DNA of 64,000 bases from Owenia fusiformis. Its lineage: Eukaryota > Annelida > Polychaeta > Sabellida > Oweniidae. The translations under genes and the position numbers were made by a program. This document shows positions 52,259 to 64,000 of the stretch, in pieces. Each line of letters starts with the position of its first letter. Position 1 is the first letter of the stretch. The stretch lies in the NCBI GenBank assembly GCA_903813345.2, contig CAIIXF020000002.1, positions 32,940,109-33,004,108 of the forward strand. Direction: 5' to 3'. The notes under the pieces are model-generated. The model did no database searches. It was not told where the DNA came from and saw only the letters and a program-made list of their open reading frames with translations.

Positions 52259-53647
52259 ATTGCTAATTGATAAAAGTGAGTTTCTGCTCCTAAAAAAATT
52301 CATCGGTTAAACAGCAGTTTCCCTCCCTAGGTTGGGCCCAGAAAAAAATTTGGGCACAAAACATTTTTGGGCTCAAGAATTTGTTAAGACCCCAATTAGT
52401 GGGCCCTTGTAGACATCACTGGCCCTTTTTTGGCCTGAATTTTTAGTTTTAGGCCAATTATCAAGAAAAGTGCCCTCAACTTTTCAAAATTAAAATTTGA
52501 GCCCAAACTTTGGTTCTAGGGCCCCAACATTTTTTCAGACTTAAAATAAGGCCTCCTGCTTTTCATAGTTTTCAGATCCTCCCCTGGTTATGATCTTTAA
52601 TTAGCATCTTTCTAGGCAGAAAGATGTGATGAGTATCAGAATGCTTGAGACCTGGATGTTTCAGGAGAGTTGAATATGTAGAGATTACCACCCAGTTTTG
52701 TAATGTTAGGGTGAGCTTAGTTCATTATATAGGTAGCAAAATTGTAACATGAAAAGGTGTCTTTGTGAATGAGCATAAACCTGTTACTTGTAAGTTATCA
52801 CTTTTGCTTTACTTATCGATTTCATCTACCTCTTTTTTATTCAACTGAAAAACTTTCAACTGACTTTGAACACGGGGTAAACATGTGGTTTATTGAATAC
52901 ATTTCAATACATTACTTAAAGTTAGTACTGAACTAAATGCCCATGATAAACCGTCTAAAATATTGATTTCATTAGTTATTTCAGTTTTTACCTTGTACCA
53001 CAACGTTTTAATTTGCCTTTACCTTGATATCATTAATTAGCATTGTAGTCAAGCATTTAGTTAATAGTGTAGTATTGTCTTGAGTCAAGACAGCCTAGTT
53101 TGTACATAGACTTATGTGTCATGTTTTGATACAATTGTCAATAAAAGAAATATATATTAACTGAGTAAACAAAACAAAGGTCAATATTAGATCAAGGCTG
53201 CTAGAGTTAAATATCCTTTTCTAGGCTATCATTTCCTGAAAAATGGCAATGAAGGTCTTGAACTGCAATAATGTTATCTTGAGTATGTGTGGATAACAGG
53301 GCTTCCCTACAAAAAACATGTCAAATGAAAAACACACAAGACTTCTACTAAGTTATTTTTATGAGGATGGTTAGTGATATATGTATACCTCATATATACA
53401 CATAAACTGGCCACAGCCCCAGAGTGAACTTTTGAGGCTATGCTATTTTGTATCTCTAGGCCCTTTGAGAGCTAAACCTGACATAGTTTTCAATGCCTAA
53501 TGCTAATGGAACATCTTCAGCGATGCTAATTTCTTCAAAACAACATTAAACTGACAGTGCTAGGTTGTATATCTGATATCAACATAACAGAGTGCTAATT
53601 GAATCTCTCAAAGCAGACTACGCAGGTAGAACGTTCTGTGATTTAAG

Positions 53648-53952
53648 TTTAATATCTAGATATTGTCAGAGGTTGAATATCTAGGGATTTGGGTTTAATA
53701 GGTCATTTTAAGTTGAACATCTAGTTATTCAAGGTGAATAGCTAGGGATTTGGGTAGAATATCTGTCATTAAAGTTGAAAATCTAGTAATTAAAGGTGAA
53801 TAACTAGGGATTTGCGTTAAATATCTTGTCATAAAGTTGAACATTTGTAATTAAAGGTGAATAGTTATTTAAGTTGAACATCTAGTAATTAAAGGTGAAT
53901 AACGAGGGATTTGGTTTGAGTGTATATGGATTTGGCTTGAATATTTAGAGAT
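53648..53952. repeat. Degenerate tandem repeat (gttgaatatctagggattt)
   Basis: Units of the type aagttgaacatctagtaatt and aaggtgaataactagggatt alternate over 300 bp with considerable divergence, so it is older than the gene B arrays. Confidence 0.85.
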
Positions 53953-54650
53953 TTCTACAGGGTGGGCCAAAAATGTACACTTTTTTATGATGCATAGATT
54001 TCAATATTTTCAAAGATGATGTAACTATCAATTAAAGCCATTTCTAAACTGCATAATTATGTATGTCACATTGGTATTTAACTGAGTAATTAACACTAAA
54101 TAGAGCGTAAATCCAAAGTCCAGGTTTGAAACGCATAAGGAATCGATAAGAGAAACACATAATGCAAAATGCTTTCAGTATTGTAGTTTATATTTCTAAA
54201 AATATTAATGCATTGGGAGTGTATTGAGACCAATATAAGGGTAAGATGGACTGGTTCAACATCAAGATAAATGGAACTGGTATACCAAATCATTTGGCAT
54301 TATTGTTTTTATTTAAACCATTCTTTGTCAGAAAAAGTCAAGAGTTTTGACTTATTCAAAGTCTTCAATAGCCTTGTATTTCATCAGATATCTCAAATCT
54401 TTATTTGAATATAAAATTTGGGTTTTGCTGTTACTTTACTTATGGATCATATCAAGTCACCAATATCTGGAAATACTTATATTTACAATTTTATCTTTGC
54501 CATTTGAAAATTTCATTTCAACTTGGGCATAGGCTTTTCACCTGGATAATTCACAAGGCAATAACATGCAAAATGTCACCACCTGACATTTGTTACAAAT
54601 ACCAAATGTTATTACCCCTATAAATAAAGCTAGATTTGAGCTATGGCAAA

Positions 54651-54926
54651 TATAGGGTGTCACAAAAAATGGTAACCAAATGAGATGGAAACAACTATTT
54701 TTTTCCTCAAAGAATATCCCTTCATCACTCACAGAGTTTCTCTCGATACAACATTGAAATATAGGTGGTGGTTCTAAAACCATTTTTTCTCTAAAACTGA
54801 ATTTAGTTACCTGGTGAAACTTTTAGATGTAATGATAATTGAATTGTCAGTCAGATGTCTAAATTTCGAGAATATTCCTTTGTTCCTCTGTTCCTATGTC
54901 GGTACATTATTTTGGGACACCCTATA
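54651..54926. mobile_element. MITE with tatagggtgtc ends
   Basis: tatagggtgtcac at the left and gacaccctata at the right, with aaaatggtaacc against ggtacattatttt beyond. About 276 bp, no coding content. A similar unpaired end (acagggtgggcc) lies at 53957. Confidence 0.65.
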
Positions 54927-55769
54927 TATAGAGGTTACTCAACATGAGTCAATGAATGTGGATTTTATTCCAAGAGACAATACAAATTGATGGAGGAGTT
55001 TCAAATCTGAGTGTAAGTTTGATATTTTCTAGGTTAGAGTGTAGGAAAGCCACATAAAGTTTTATATTATAGATCCAATATAGCTAATTGTGGAAAAGGG
55101 TGGTTTTATATGCACAATGGGATGAAATCCACATTCCTTTCAGAAAGTCAATAACAGATCCATACCAAAAATTTTCCTTCTAGTAAATACATCTTTATTT
55201 TATCTTTATTTCTAAGGGAAAAATCATTATTCAAATTTAATTCATGTATACTATACCATATTCACATTCAACTAGATATCAGAAATATTCACTGATATTC
55301 TTGATTTTCAAAACAAAATTTCATAGCATTATAAAACACTTCTAACCTCACTAATTAACATACACATTGAGTGAATAAAAAGCATATTCACCAGGGAAAA
55401 AATCATATCCTCGAAGATAAACCAATACTAATAATGTGAACAATTTCCAATCTGTGACAATAACACTGCACTAGTTTTGTTCAATTTTTGTCACATCCTG
55501 ACATTTATAGGTGGATATTACCCATATTCACTTGGATATAAACCATATCCACTTGGCAATTCCTTTCTTGATTCATATCAGCTTTAAACTGCACTTAACA
55601 ATTGATATAATTTACGAGAACATACATCTTCCCAGAATGCGCTATTCCCGTGACTGGTAAAACAGAATATATCCAGATTCAGAGTTTTTCTGTAAATCTG
55701 ACGTTAGTCCATAGAATTCCTCAATTGCAGAAGCATCTATTTTCTGAAAATACACAAAGGTAAAGCATA

Positions 55770-56383
55770 TACAGGGTGTCAAATAAGTCCCGTCCCTCCC
55801 TCTACAGCCAAAACCAAGATGCTAGTTCCAAGTGCAATATACCATTGGAAAGGTCTTCCAAAGTTACGTTGATTGGTATATATCTGACACATGTCAATCA
55901 ATCTCACAATTTTTTATATTGTATCAATTGAGGAGACCATAGGCCTAGAAACATGGCAATTTGGCGTATTTGGCAGGATTTTAAGAATCAGATATAAGAA
56001 AGGTCATAGAGCCAAAAGTTGATTAAACATGTATATGGCAATGAATTTAACCAATTTCTGGATAGGGTTAGATAAGTAGAAAATAGAGGTACAAGGAAAG
56101 TGGTGAAAACCTTTTTGTAACAAGTGGAATGCGAAAAAGATTAACTTTTTGACGTATTTCTGAGGTCATATCCATGTCATTTTGACTCAAAAATGCTGCT
56201 TAAAGGAGGGTACATTAGCCATAAAGGACATCATAAAAATATAGGTAAATTTCATCCAAAATACTTGAGAGTTGGGGAGTTAACATAACTTTGGATGATC
56301 TTTCCAATGGTATATCACACTAGGTACCATTTATTAAGGTTTTAGCTGTAGCAGGGGGGACGGGACTTATTTGACACCCTGTA
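55770..56383. mobile_element. MITE with TACAGGGTGTC ends, 614 bp, long arms
   Basis: The left arm acagggtgtcaaataagtcc-cgtcc is inverse to the right arm gggacgggacttatttgaca-ccctgt. Complementarity continues inward (ataccattggaaag against ctttccaatggtat). TA is found on both sides, suggesting a Tc1/mariner-type target. Confidence 0.8.
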
Positions 56384-56850
56384 TAACTACATGTACATGT
56401 AATTCACATTATGTGGCTAGAGGAACAGAGGGGGTTTTTAGCAAGGAAAGCATTTTTGCACTTGTTCTCAAAAGATTAATCAATCTCCTATGTATCTCCT
56501 TTATATAAAGGGCAGTAAATATATACATACATACAACACTAAACTCCTAAAAAGACCCTCACCAGAAGGACGATTCTCAAAATATTCATTTACTCTGACA
56601 TCATCGTTGACCAAGAAACAACCAATATTGAAACATCGTTGAAAAATGATCCTTTTCACGAAATCAGAAGGGCGATGGCTCTTACTTTTAACAACAATGA
56701 AAGGTACCATCACAGCATTCTCAAAAGGATTTTTTTCTCAAGTTGGTGCAAATTCTCACTTTCACAATTCACACCATGATCATGATTTTTCTCGTTTTCA
56801 AGTGAGGGCAAATGGATTTTCAGGTGGGTGTAGCACCAGACAGACTTGCT

Positions 56851-57150
56851 TTAACCTCTTGAATCCCAGGCTCTAAAATTGGTTGAAACCAGAGAATTTT
56901 TTCATTTTTGCCACCTTTTGACATTTTACCACATACCTTTACAATTTTAGATGCTCAACTTAGTAAAATTAGATGGCAGAGATCATTTCTACACATTTTA
57001 AAACAATTCTTATGTAAATTGGATGGAAATTGTTCAAATAAGAGCAATTTTTGTGAACAATTTTGTGACGGATTTTCTCGTCCCTCTGGGTTTCAAGGTC
57101 ATTTCTGAGGTGACGAGAAATCTCGTCATTCTGGGTAGTCAAGAGGTTAA
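56851..57150. mobile_element. TTAA-ended MITE, 300 bp
   Basis: Starts ttaacctcttgaatcccagg and ends ctgggtagtcaagaggttaa; TTAA at both ends suggests a piggyBac-type target. The interior includes the palindromic ttctcgtc...gacgagaa. Confidence 0.7.
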
Positions 57151-58289
57151 TGCAGGGAGATCGCTGCATCAGGTGTACTTTGAATACAATAATCTACTTC
57201 CAAATTATTCCAGTGAGATTGATATAGTATAAGTACAGAAAAATATGTTATCAAAACACCATTCATATGGGCTAAAAGTGTTCAGATTAGGCAGTGATCA
57301 CATTTCGAGATTTTTGCATTTACTGGATTCTAGATTTTGAACACTTTCTCAATAAATATCTAAAGTTGGATCGACCAAATAGGTTTATGTTATTTCAAAA
57401 TTTTGAAAATCAGATTCAAATCTATTAGTCATATTAGAAAGACACGTTATGATTACTGATTATAATTCTTAGATTTCAGCAAATTTCAAGGGTGGGGGTA
57501 TCTTCATTAAAGAGTATAATCACTGTATTGGCCATCCTCTAAGACCAAAATTGGTCAAACTTTTCAAGGTTTGTGCATGCTATTTATAGTCCCTAAATGC
57601 CAACATTTGCACACTCTAAGTTGTTTCTTATACACTTAAAGATACCTAGATTTAAATTGAATATATAGATAAATAAACAAGATTTTTGTTTACAATTGAA
57701 GCTGTTCACGGTTTTGCTCTGACAATTACACATTGAAAAATAATCAAAATTCAATTAAAACCTTTTGCAAGGGTTTTCCCAGGGTCGCATTTTAATCCCA
57801 TTAACCCAAATTTTCTCCTTATTAGGTTTTTTCAATATATTTATTGTAAATGGATCCATAACATAAATAGGCTTATTCCAGTTCAGTTCAGAGTACTACA
57901 GAAAGGAACCAGAAACCAGACCCAGTTTGTAATTTTGGAATTTTGTACTCCCTAATTTTCATAAAAATGTAATAAATTCACATTTTTTCCAACAAAAAGT
58001 TATTCAAAAACATCGTCTTCAGGAATAAAAAATACTGATAGAAGGCTGAGATCGGTTAAAATTAATTTCGATTTAGGCCAATGCAGATTTGCCTGAATTA
58101 TGAGGACCAATCAAATCAACAACAGATTAAGGTACGAGTATGTTAAAAATCTGATGGCTCAGATTGGATACAATTTGAATTTGAGTCCTCAGGCGCTGTC
58201 ATCAAAAAATGGGTTTATTAATTTATGTATCTGTTCCCATAGTGTTCCCATAGTAGATAGAACAACTTATGATAGTTGCATTAGATATG

Positions 58290-58390
58290 TATGTTGAGGG
58301 ATATCATTTTTATTCACGAGTTGATATCAATATCTGGACGAGTGAGTGTTGCGAATGAGGGCAGATATTGATATTAACGAGTCAAATTTC
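58290..58390. repeat. Palindromic block (gatatcaatatct)
   Basis: ttcacgagttgatatcaata and agatattgatattaacgagt flank a central ggacgagtgagtgttgcgaa. It is probably a short element or a MITE remnant. Confidence 0.45.
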
Positions 58391-58740
58391 TTTTTTACAT
58401 CATAATTTTTCATGGATTCTTCATATAAAACAGAAGAATGTACTTTAATTGCATCAAGGATATATTTGTGTCACTCTCCGTGATCAGTCGTGTGACCCTG
58501 CTTCCCTACCTAGTTTATACGAGGGCGGGAGGGTGGTTGGTTTGAAAAATGTATGGTTTCAGAATGCCTATATGACTTTTGTAATGTTATGTCTAAGAAA
58601 CTATTCATTGGAATCGCTCCATATTAGACAGTATGCATGTTTGAGATGGAATTCTACATTAGAGTGAAATAAAAAGATGCTGTATGAGTAAATAGGTGTG
58701 ACAATTAAGGTCAAAGGTCAAATATTTGGCTTGATGGCAC

Positions 58741-59350
58741 TTAAAGGAATATTCCTTGCCAAACCATCTCTCTCCTCATATGGTAGCTATAACCATATAT
58801 ATGCTTGCCATGTTTAGCAAAACACGCAAAAATGTTTTGATATGGTCACATTTGATCACTTCGAAATGTGATGCTCAATTCCAGTAAGCTGCCATCTTTT
58901 AAAATTTCACACAGGAAGTGATGTCATCGACTCTCAACTTTGCATATAGCATTAGGTGAGGAGCTATTAAGAATTACAAAACCAGCTAAATATTCTTTTT
59001 CAACTTTGTATCTTATTTAATCCTTCTAAAAATCTCTTCTTTTATTCTAAGTTGACAAGCCCTAAAAATATTTTTGCACAGAAAGTAATGATCACTTGTC
59101 TAAAAGTGATTTTGTGCTACTTTCCTATACTGTTATGGGCAAGGTTATAGAAGTTGAGAGTTGATGACATCACTTCCTGCAAAAAATCTTAAAAGATGGC
59201 AGCGCACTGGAAATAAGCACTAGATTTTTAAATGATCAATATTGACCATATTAAATTATTTTCAAATGTTTTGCTAAATATGGAAACTATATATTTGATT
59301 ATAGCTACCATATCAAGAGAGAAAGGGTCTGGCAAGGAATATTCCTTTAA
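58741..59350. mobile_element. TTAA-ended foldback MITE, 610 bp
   Basis: The left end TTAAAGGAATATTCCTTGCC and right end GGCAAGGAATATTCCTTTAA are exact inverses. The arms extend through atggtagctat/atagctaccat and agctgccatcttttaa/ttaaaagatggcagcg, so most of the element folds back on itself. Confidence 0.85.
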
Positions 59351-60203
59351 CCTTGATATGTAGTGAATGCCTCATACAACTTGGTAAAACTGTGTGTAGT
59401 GCTCCTTTGGAATTAATTATATCATTGATAAGTTAACTTATGAGGGTATATTTAAAAAGATGATATTAAGGTCAAAGGGTATGATTATACGCAATGTTAC
59501 GTCAGTACACGCTTGCTGCAATATTTTTCTCAGGAGAAAATTAGCAATTTTTATTGTACATTCCTAAATACCCAAATTACACATGAAAATACATATCATT
59601 TTTCAAATATAAAATCTGATTTCTACCGAAAACAAAAATTCTGACACATTTTGTAGCATTATGGGGTCACTGCACTTAATGACCCCCATCTCAGCCTATC
59701 TGGGTTCAAACTCTTAAACTGTCTCCAAAGTATAATTAGACACTGAATTAGTAATTGTAAACCTAAAAAATAATCCATTCTGGTCAAAGGGGTATTTGTC
59801 ATTTTGAAATTGATTTTCATAAAATTATAATAAATGACCCCTTAGGGATGAAAGGATTAATATCTAATTTTGCATTCACTCAAATTTCAAACGGATGTCA
59901 GATTCTTCTTAAAGCCAACCCTTTCAACTTTCCAATGGTTATTGGAACCTTAGTTCGGGGGTAGTCATTTATATCACCCTAGTTTGCTCTACTATATCTA
60001 ATGAGCCAGTTTTAGCATATCATAAGAAAGTTTGCCACCTTAGTGACATCATCATTTCTCACTTATTTATCAAACAATTTTTTAATTTTCAACAAAAAAC
60101 ATGGCTGATGAATTTATGTATTGGCGTGAAGTACTGCTTTTTAAAAGATACCTGAGACCTCTAAAATTTAGTTTACTCACTGATTTTATATACTTTCTTT
60201 TTT

Positions 60204-60436
60204 AAAGGAGGAGGGAAAGTATTGCAACAGATTTCGGACAGTCACATGTTGGTTTTTGGCTATTTTCTAAGGATTTAAACAGTTGTATAGATTTGGCCAA
60301 TGCATTATTCCCAGGAAAAGCACTCATAGAGATAATGCACTGGTGTAACATATGCACTTGTTTAAATCCTCAGAAGATAGCGAAAATCCAACAAATGACT
60401 GTCCGAAATCTGTTGCGATACTTTCCCTCCTCCTTT
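60204..60436. mobile_element. Foldback MITE, 233 bp
   Basis: aaaggaggagggaaagtatt and its inverse aatactttccctcctccttt-type right arm, with long arms including cagatttcggacagtc against gactgtccgaaatctg. The terminal motif aaaggag resembles the TTAA families at 21.5 and 58.7 kb, but clear TTAA duplications are absent. Confidence 0.75.
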
Positions 60437-60555
60437 GAATCACTTTCTGTGTTTTATGCATTTCTGTACGATTTAGAGTATTAACAATTCAATTGAATTT
60501 TATTCATAAATTTTTCATGTATTATTCAAACTTCTACTATTATGATGTTATATAA

Positions 60556-61156
60556 AGCCCAGCATGTCACCTATTCTTTAGGAAAATTGCTGAAGTGATT
60601 GAACTCAAGCACAAACAATAAACATGTAGGATTGTAGGGCGAGGTTGTATTGAGAATATCTAAGGTAAAATGACATATGTAGTCTTTTAACATACCAGGT
60701 AATCATGTTCTACATCTTAATTTACTAAACACAACATGCTACCCTCTGAATAAGAGAAATAAATATAAATTGATTTATTTTATTTATTTGGAAACTACGC
60801 TTTTACAACACAAAATTGATGAGTCCATTTAAGATAACACTATTGTCAGTAAAAACCTCATTTCAAAAGGCAACAAATGGCTGGAGGACATGCTACCTTT
60901 TCTGAGAGATAATTGCTAAAGTGAATGAACCAAACTATATACAATATAAGCATATTGTACATCCTTGGCCCAAGAGTATTCCACTTCCTTCCATAGCTGC
61001 TGTTCACAGGTTAATAACAGTGAAGCCCAATCTTGAAGGATGAGCATGTGATCCAGGTTGCATATGTATTGAGAATATCTAAGGTAAAATGATGTATGTT
61101 TAGCCTCCCACTGTTAACATCCTAGCTGGATAATTATGTTCTACTTCTTGATTTAC
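60556..61156. repeat. Diverged two-copy duplication
   Basis: tattgagaatatctaaggta followed by aaatga(c/t) and later ttctac(a/t)tctt(a/g)atttacta occur at about 60647-60727 and 61070-61155. Upstream pieces (aattgctgaagtgattgaac and aattgctaaagtgaatgaac) match too. Confidence 0.7.
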
Positions 61157-62443
61157 TATTTATGTACTGTCACCTGGGATTTGGTTTTGGTAAACGATGG
61201 TCTATTTTTTGACAACTTAAAATATATTGGGCCTCGATCTTTTTGGGGCCCTAGACCTCCCCGTATCTGCCAAATTGATTCTGTAGCAGAATTCCACACC
61301 CTGTTCAGAGACATCTGTAACTTTTACACAATCGCTGTTTAACCAATCTCTTATATTTAAGATCACTTTACTAACAACATAGAGGGCCAACATACATTCA
61401 CACACTAAACAGCTATAATAGTCACATTAAAAAATGTAATATGTTGTGAAAAAAGTGAGAAATCAGCAAGGAGTAAAATGATTCGTCATGAAATCAAATG
61501 TTCAGTATAATATCTCTCAATGCAAGAAATGCCGAGAAACTTCATTAAAATGAAACAGAAACCAAGAGAATTTTGTACAAGTTCAGCATGAACAAATAGG
61601 GGCGTTCAGTGATACTTCAGTGATTTATTAACTCTCAAAAATGTTAAAGGAGAAAAACCTCACCTTGACATAAAATATTCACTTAAACAATTTATCATAG
61701 AAATTATAACCACGAAGCTCTTTAAAATCAAATAAATTGTTTTAAACACTTATTGTCATAATGCAACTATAATTTATGTAGTTCTAGTGCAGTATTTATC
61801 AGAAATATTTAGTCCCGATTTATAATTCAAGTAAGTAATTTTATCTAAGGTCTCTAAGGCCATTTAGATTCTGTGATTTATTTATTTTGACTTTTACTCA
61901 TAAAACATCATTAACTCAAGATACATTACTAAAATCTGCTACACATAGAATTAAATTCTCTAGCCTAAGGTCATTCTCCTCTGAGAAGTAAGTTTCTATT
62001 GTACTTGTTAGCAAGCATATAAGGTCATAATGATTGTGAAGGAATGTAAAACCAACCATATATGGGTAATATCTGGGTATGAGAAGTCAAGGTAAGTCAA
62101 GGTAAGGCTAATTAATGACATCAAAAATTAAATGTAAACATTTGTATTTATTTCTTTGGTATTTATTTTTATCATTATTATATAATATGGATAAATTTGA
62201 AGAATTACTTTATATGTACTATTTACTGTTGTTTGATATACCTCAGCTGATACACATATGTACCTTGAAGTATTTGTCAATATTGGTATAGGGCGGGACT
62301 AGGCATTTCCTTTGATAAGATTTCAAGGTTAAACTCCATTAGTTCAAAATAAATTGTTTTCGAGGCATAATGCTTGCGAGGCATATCTGTAAATCTGTTG
62401 AAATAAGGTTATTCTTTCCAAACCACATTTTTGAAAATATTTC

Positions 62444-62799
62444 TATACCTGCACATGTTAATTTCTGGAACAAAATAAAGTGTGAAGGCATGTGTGTATT
62501 TCCTTGCTTTTTTCAGGAAAGTATCCTTGCAATGTCTTCTTTTAGTAAACCTGCTAACAGATCAATGGCAACTCCAGGAAATGCTGATATTTCAAGAAAG
62601 ATCATTCAAAATAGCCGCCTTTTCAATTTTCCAAATTTCTTCTCCAAGTTTCTCAATAACACTGGATTTCCAGTGGCCATTTACTGCTGTAGGGTTACAT
62701 AGAGAAGACAGTGTAATGATACTTTCCTGAAAAAGGCAAGGAAATACACACATGCCTTAATACTTTATTTTGTTCCAGAAAATAACATTGGCAGGTATA
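62444..62799. mobile_element. Foldback MITE, 356 bp, with tatacctgc ends
   Basis: The left arm (tatacctgc...ttctggaacaaaataaagtg, aaggcatgtgtgtatttcct, aggaaagtatc) is mirrored by the right arm (gatactttcct...aggaaatacacacatgcctt, ...gcaggtata). The small open frames across it are by-products. Confidence 0.8.
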
Positions 62800-63015
62800 G
62801 CATTTTTTTAAATGTTGTTTTGAAAGAATAACCTCAACACCTGTCCAGTTCCAGTACCTATTGTTGACTTTAAATCAGAATTAAGTATTTCAACTGAGGT
62901 ATTAACAATATATATCACTAAAACACCAATCACTGTAGTAATGATTTGTTATCATACTCATCCAGATCAGCAGATCTCTAGTGTATAGCTACCTTAATCA
63001 TACATGTTTTCTTTA

Positions 63016-63874
63016 TACAGTAAAACCTGCGAACAGGGAATGCTCTTGGGACTGAAGGAAAGTTTCCTTGTTCAGAGGTTTTCCCTATAGAGAGGGGCCA
63101 CACTTTCAGCAAACTCAAACTTGCCGAATAAGCATATTTGTATATATATTGATTAATTGCACAAATGCCGGCTCCATACTTGGTTACGTTCTCCCCATGT
63201 TGATTTTAGCTGCTGCTAGCATCTGATGATGTCTAGTTGATGTAATTATTGATATGATATGTAGAGATATATTGCTAAGAACTGAATTTCAAGTTTTATC
63301 AACCCCATTTTATATCACTGATAATCTAGAAGTTGGATCAGTAAAAGATTTAAAGAGATTTGGCTTGACATGACCATGTACTTACTATCTGTTATCTCCA
63401 TAAAACAATTGTGTCAGTCTCTAGATTATCACAACTGATTTGATGCAATTAGGTTTTTGAAAGGAAGAATTAGTGTCATGATAATAAGTAACAAACAGAT
63501 TAGTACTAGTTTTAAAATAAATCAGGGTAATTAACAGTGGGTGGGATGCTACATCATGTAAACAATTGGCTTAACTTAATCTCAATCATATTAATCCAAG
63601 CTTTTTATATTCAGATATTGGCTTAAGACTTTCACACCTCTGAAAAATAATGGAATATACAGTGTCACCAATATTCCATATTCCTTGTTCACAGGTGAAT
63701 TTTCATAATTTGCCCCAAAATAGTGTTCCTTGTTCCCTGTTCACAGGTTTTCCCTACAGAGAGGGTCCGTTAACATGTAAGTCAATGAAAAAATATTCGG
63801 TTCTTTTCAAAAGCATTCCTTGTTCATAGGTTTTCCCTACAGAGAGGTATTCCATCGGACAGGTTTTACTGTAT
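63016..63874. mobile_element. Pogo-type MITE with TACAGTAAAACCTG ends, about 860 bp
   Basis: The left end tacagtaaaacctgcgaac and right end gacaggttttactgta are inverse, flanked by TA. Internal motifs (ttccttgttcacaggttttc, cctacagagagg) are repeated near both ends. No transposase frame seen; non-autonomous. Confidence 0.7.
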
Positions 63875-64000
63875 ACAATTTCTCATTATTAGTACATTTT
63901 TGTTTTGTAGCTTCACTAATTCTACCTTAGGTGAAAAAATATTAAATTTTATTTGGGGTAGATGTAGTCCATTGGCAACACTTATTTCATCCTTATACTC

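Larger units (their letters stand above)
45489..64000. other. Gene-poor downstream region
   Basis: About 18.5 kb after gene B in which I recognise no host exon on either strand. Individual MITEs and tandem repeats are listed separately; the rest is unique AT-rich sequence with only short random open frames. Confidence 0.6.

Noticed and set aside
62370-62730. Plus-strand frames of 82 and 110 codons
   Set aside because: They lie across the arms of the foldback element at 62444-62799 and have no recognised domain.
45489-64000. A further SLC6 copy or other gene downstream
   Set aside because: I looked for TM1, TM6 and TM8 family motifs and for other exon-like matches on both strands and saw none; open frames are short and AT-driven.
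16492-64000. tRNA, rRNA or LTR-type elements
   Set aside because: No cloverleaf A/B box pairs, rRNA cores, or paired long terminal repeats with primer-binding sites were recognised by eye; a covariance-model or LTR search could still reveal diverged ones.

Overview
The window is animal nuclear DNA: AT-rich, with widely spaced short exons joined by GT-AG introns, no operons, and a heavy load of small foldback elements (MITEs), minisatellites and one truncated LINE. The dominant content is a head-to-tail pair of paralogous SLC6 (Na+/Cl- dependent neurotransmitter/osmolyte symporter) genes on the + strand. The proteins look most like the GABA/taurine/creatine branch. The MITE-rich sequence, a (TCCG)n-containing repeat element and motifs such as 'GGCCCGTAGCCAGG' suggest a marine invertebrate, possibly a lophotrochozoan such as a mollusc; that placement is inference and weak.

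Layout. 1-16491: gene A, entered mid-gene. Ten exons encode the last 448 residues (extracellular loop 2 to the C-terminus); the N-terminal exons lie upstream of the window. 16492-27670: its 3' flank and intergenic DNA, with TTAA-ended foldback elements, a nested pogo/mariner-like MITE and a truncated LINE sitting inside another foldback. 27672-45488: gene B, complete in coding terms. Eleven common coding exons are followed by two alternative last exons, giving 629 or 625 aa; a possible TATA box and 5' non-coding exon lie near 27.7 kb. 45489-64000: no gene recognised; MITEs, short tandem repeats and unique AT-rich DNA.

The most unusual feature is that splice junctions have repeatedly become tandem repeats. 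In gene B the end of coding exon 2 plus its 5' splice site exists in 21 copies (15 keep the GT), the start of coding exon 5 plus a 3' splice site exists in 18 copies ahead of the true exon, and the end of coding exon 6 plus donor exists three times. In gene A the end of the exon at 14216-14350 plus donor exists twice. In the exon-5 array only the last acceptor gives an open product by my reading. In the exon-2 array the second donor would add 12 in-frame residues to intracellular loop 1. Exon sizes and phases match between A and B wherever both can be compared, except for one intron present in A and absent in B and small length differences in two exons, so the pair arose by tandem duplication.

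Both genes keep the chloride-site and sodium-site residues, the TM1 glycine that excludes a monoamine substrate, and the arginine/aspartate extracellular gate. All three predicted C-termini end in a PDZ-ligand-like tripeptide. The exact substrate (taurine, creatine, GABA, betaine or another amino acid) cannot be fixed from sequence alone.
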